DNA of 5,752 bases from Candidatus Geohydrothermomicrobium daggyaiense (GTDB lineage Bacteria; Actinomycetota; Geothermincolia; Fen-727; JACVIW01): contig JACVIW010000165.1 of the NCBI GenBank assembly GCA_015711695.1, forward strand, positions 1 through 5,752, given 5' to 3'. The notes beneath the pieces were generated by a model that was not told where the DNA came from, searched no databases, and saw only the letters and a program-made list of their open reading frames with translations. Position numbers and translations under genes: made by a program. Positions 5,656 to 5,752 of the stretch are shown piece after piece (position 1 is the first letter of the stretch; every line of letters starts with the position of its first letter).

Positions 5656-5752
5656 TTATTTTATAAGCGTTATAACCCGGAACACAGGCAGATACAGCGC
5701 GATAACTATCGTCCCAACGGTTCCGCCGAGGAACACTATCATGAGCGGCTCA
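5656..5752 (-). CDS. pilC: PilC/GspF-type inner-membrane platform protein, C-terminal fragment
   Basis: Only the last 31 codons are inside the window; the start lies beyond the right edge. The visible peptide begins EPLMIVFLGGTVGTIVIALY and ends LPVFRVITLIK before a TAA stop. The Glu-Pro-x-Met/Ile-Ile/Val, Gly-Gly-x-Val-Gly, Val-Ile-Ala-Leu and Leu-Pro-Val/Ile-Phe pattern is the well-known C-terminal transmembrane hairpin of PilC, GspF and ComGB proteins. These sit in the inner membrane and couple the assembly ATPase to pilin insertion or extraction. The pilin gene follows on the same strand, a common order in pilus operons. The fragment is too short to separate PilC from GspF or ComGB; the symbol is given for the family only. 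Confidence 0.85.
   Translation of the reverse strand, partial: EPLMIVFLGGTVGTIVIALYLPVFRVITLIK

Overview
The window reads as chromosomal DNA from a bacterium. The type IV pilin has a classical bacterial class III leader and there is a PilC-type platform protein. Base composition is moderate, and the pilin gene looks GC-richer than the AT-rich spacers around it. The pilin ribosome-binding site matches the long 16S 3' tail (…CACCTCCTTTC…) common in Gram-positive and related lineages. I cannot name the species. The pilin style (FTLIELMIVILIIAILVAIAIPVY followed by RENAxRRTCQANLRTIDGAI, written here only as a loose pattern) recalls pilins of deep-branching, uncultivated Gram-positive-type bacteria, but that is an impression and not a result.

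Layout. On the + strand, the window opens inside a HAD-superfamily phosphatase (3-377, 5' end missing). A 184-bp spacer follows, with a good sigma-70-type promoter overlapped by an inverted repeat. Then comes a SAM-dependent methyltransferase (562-1269). A probable + strand terminator lies across the end of the convergent gene that follows. All remaining genes are on the - strand. Read in transcription order from the right edge, they are: the last 31 codons of a PilC/GspF-type platform protein (5656-5752, cut by the window), a type IV pilin or pseudopilin (5202-5561) with an exceptionally strong ribosome-binding site, a strong rho-independent terminator (5136-5172), a 749-residue polytopic membrane protein that looks like a GT-C-type glycosyltransferase (2745-4994), and a family 4 (GT-B) glycosyltransferase (1346-2521).

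How the genes may work together. The right edge is the 3' end of a type IV pilus/type II secretion-like operon that ends at the terminator behind the pilin. The four other genes fit a surface-glycan theme. The GT-B enzyme could build a sugar chain in the cytoplasm, and the GT-C-like protein could transfer lipid-linked sugar on the outer face of the membrane. The methyltransferase could tailor a sugar or lipid. The phosphatase may be unrelated housekeeping. This link, and any connection between the glycosyltransferases and pilin glycosylation, is inference from neighbourhood. No transposon, CRISPR array, tRNA or rRNA was seen. No stretch over 300 bases lacks a gene.
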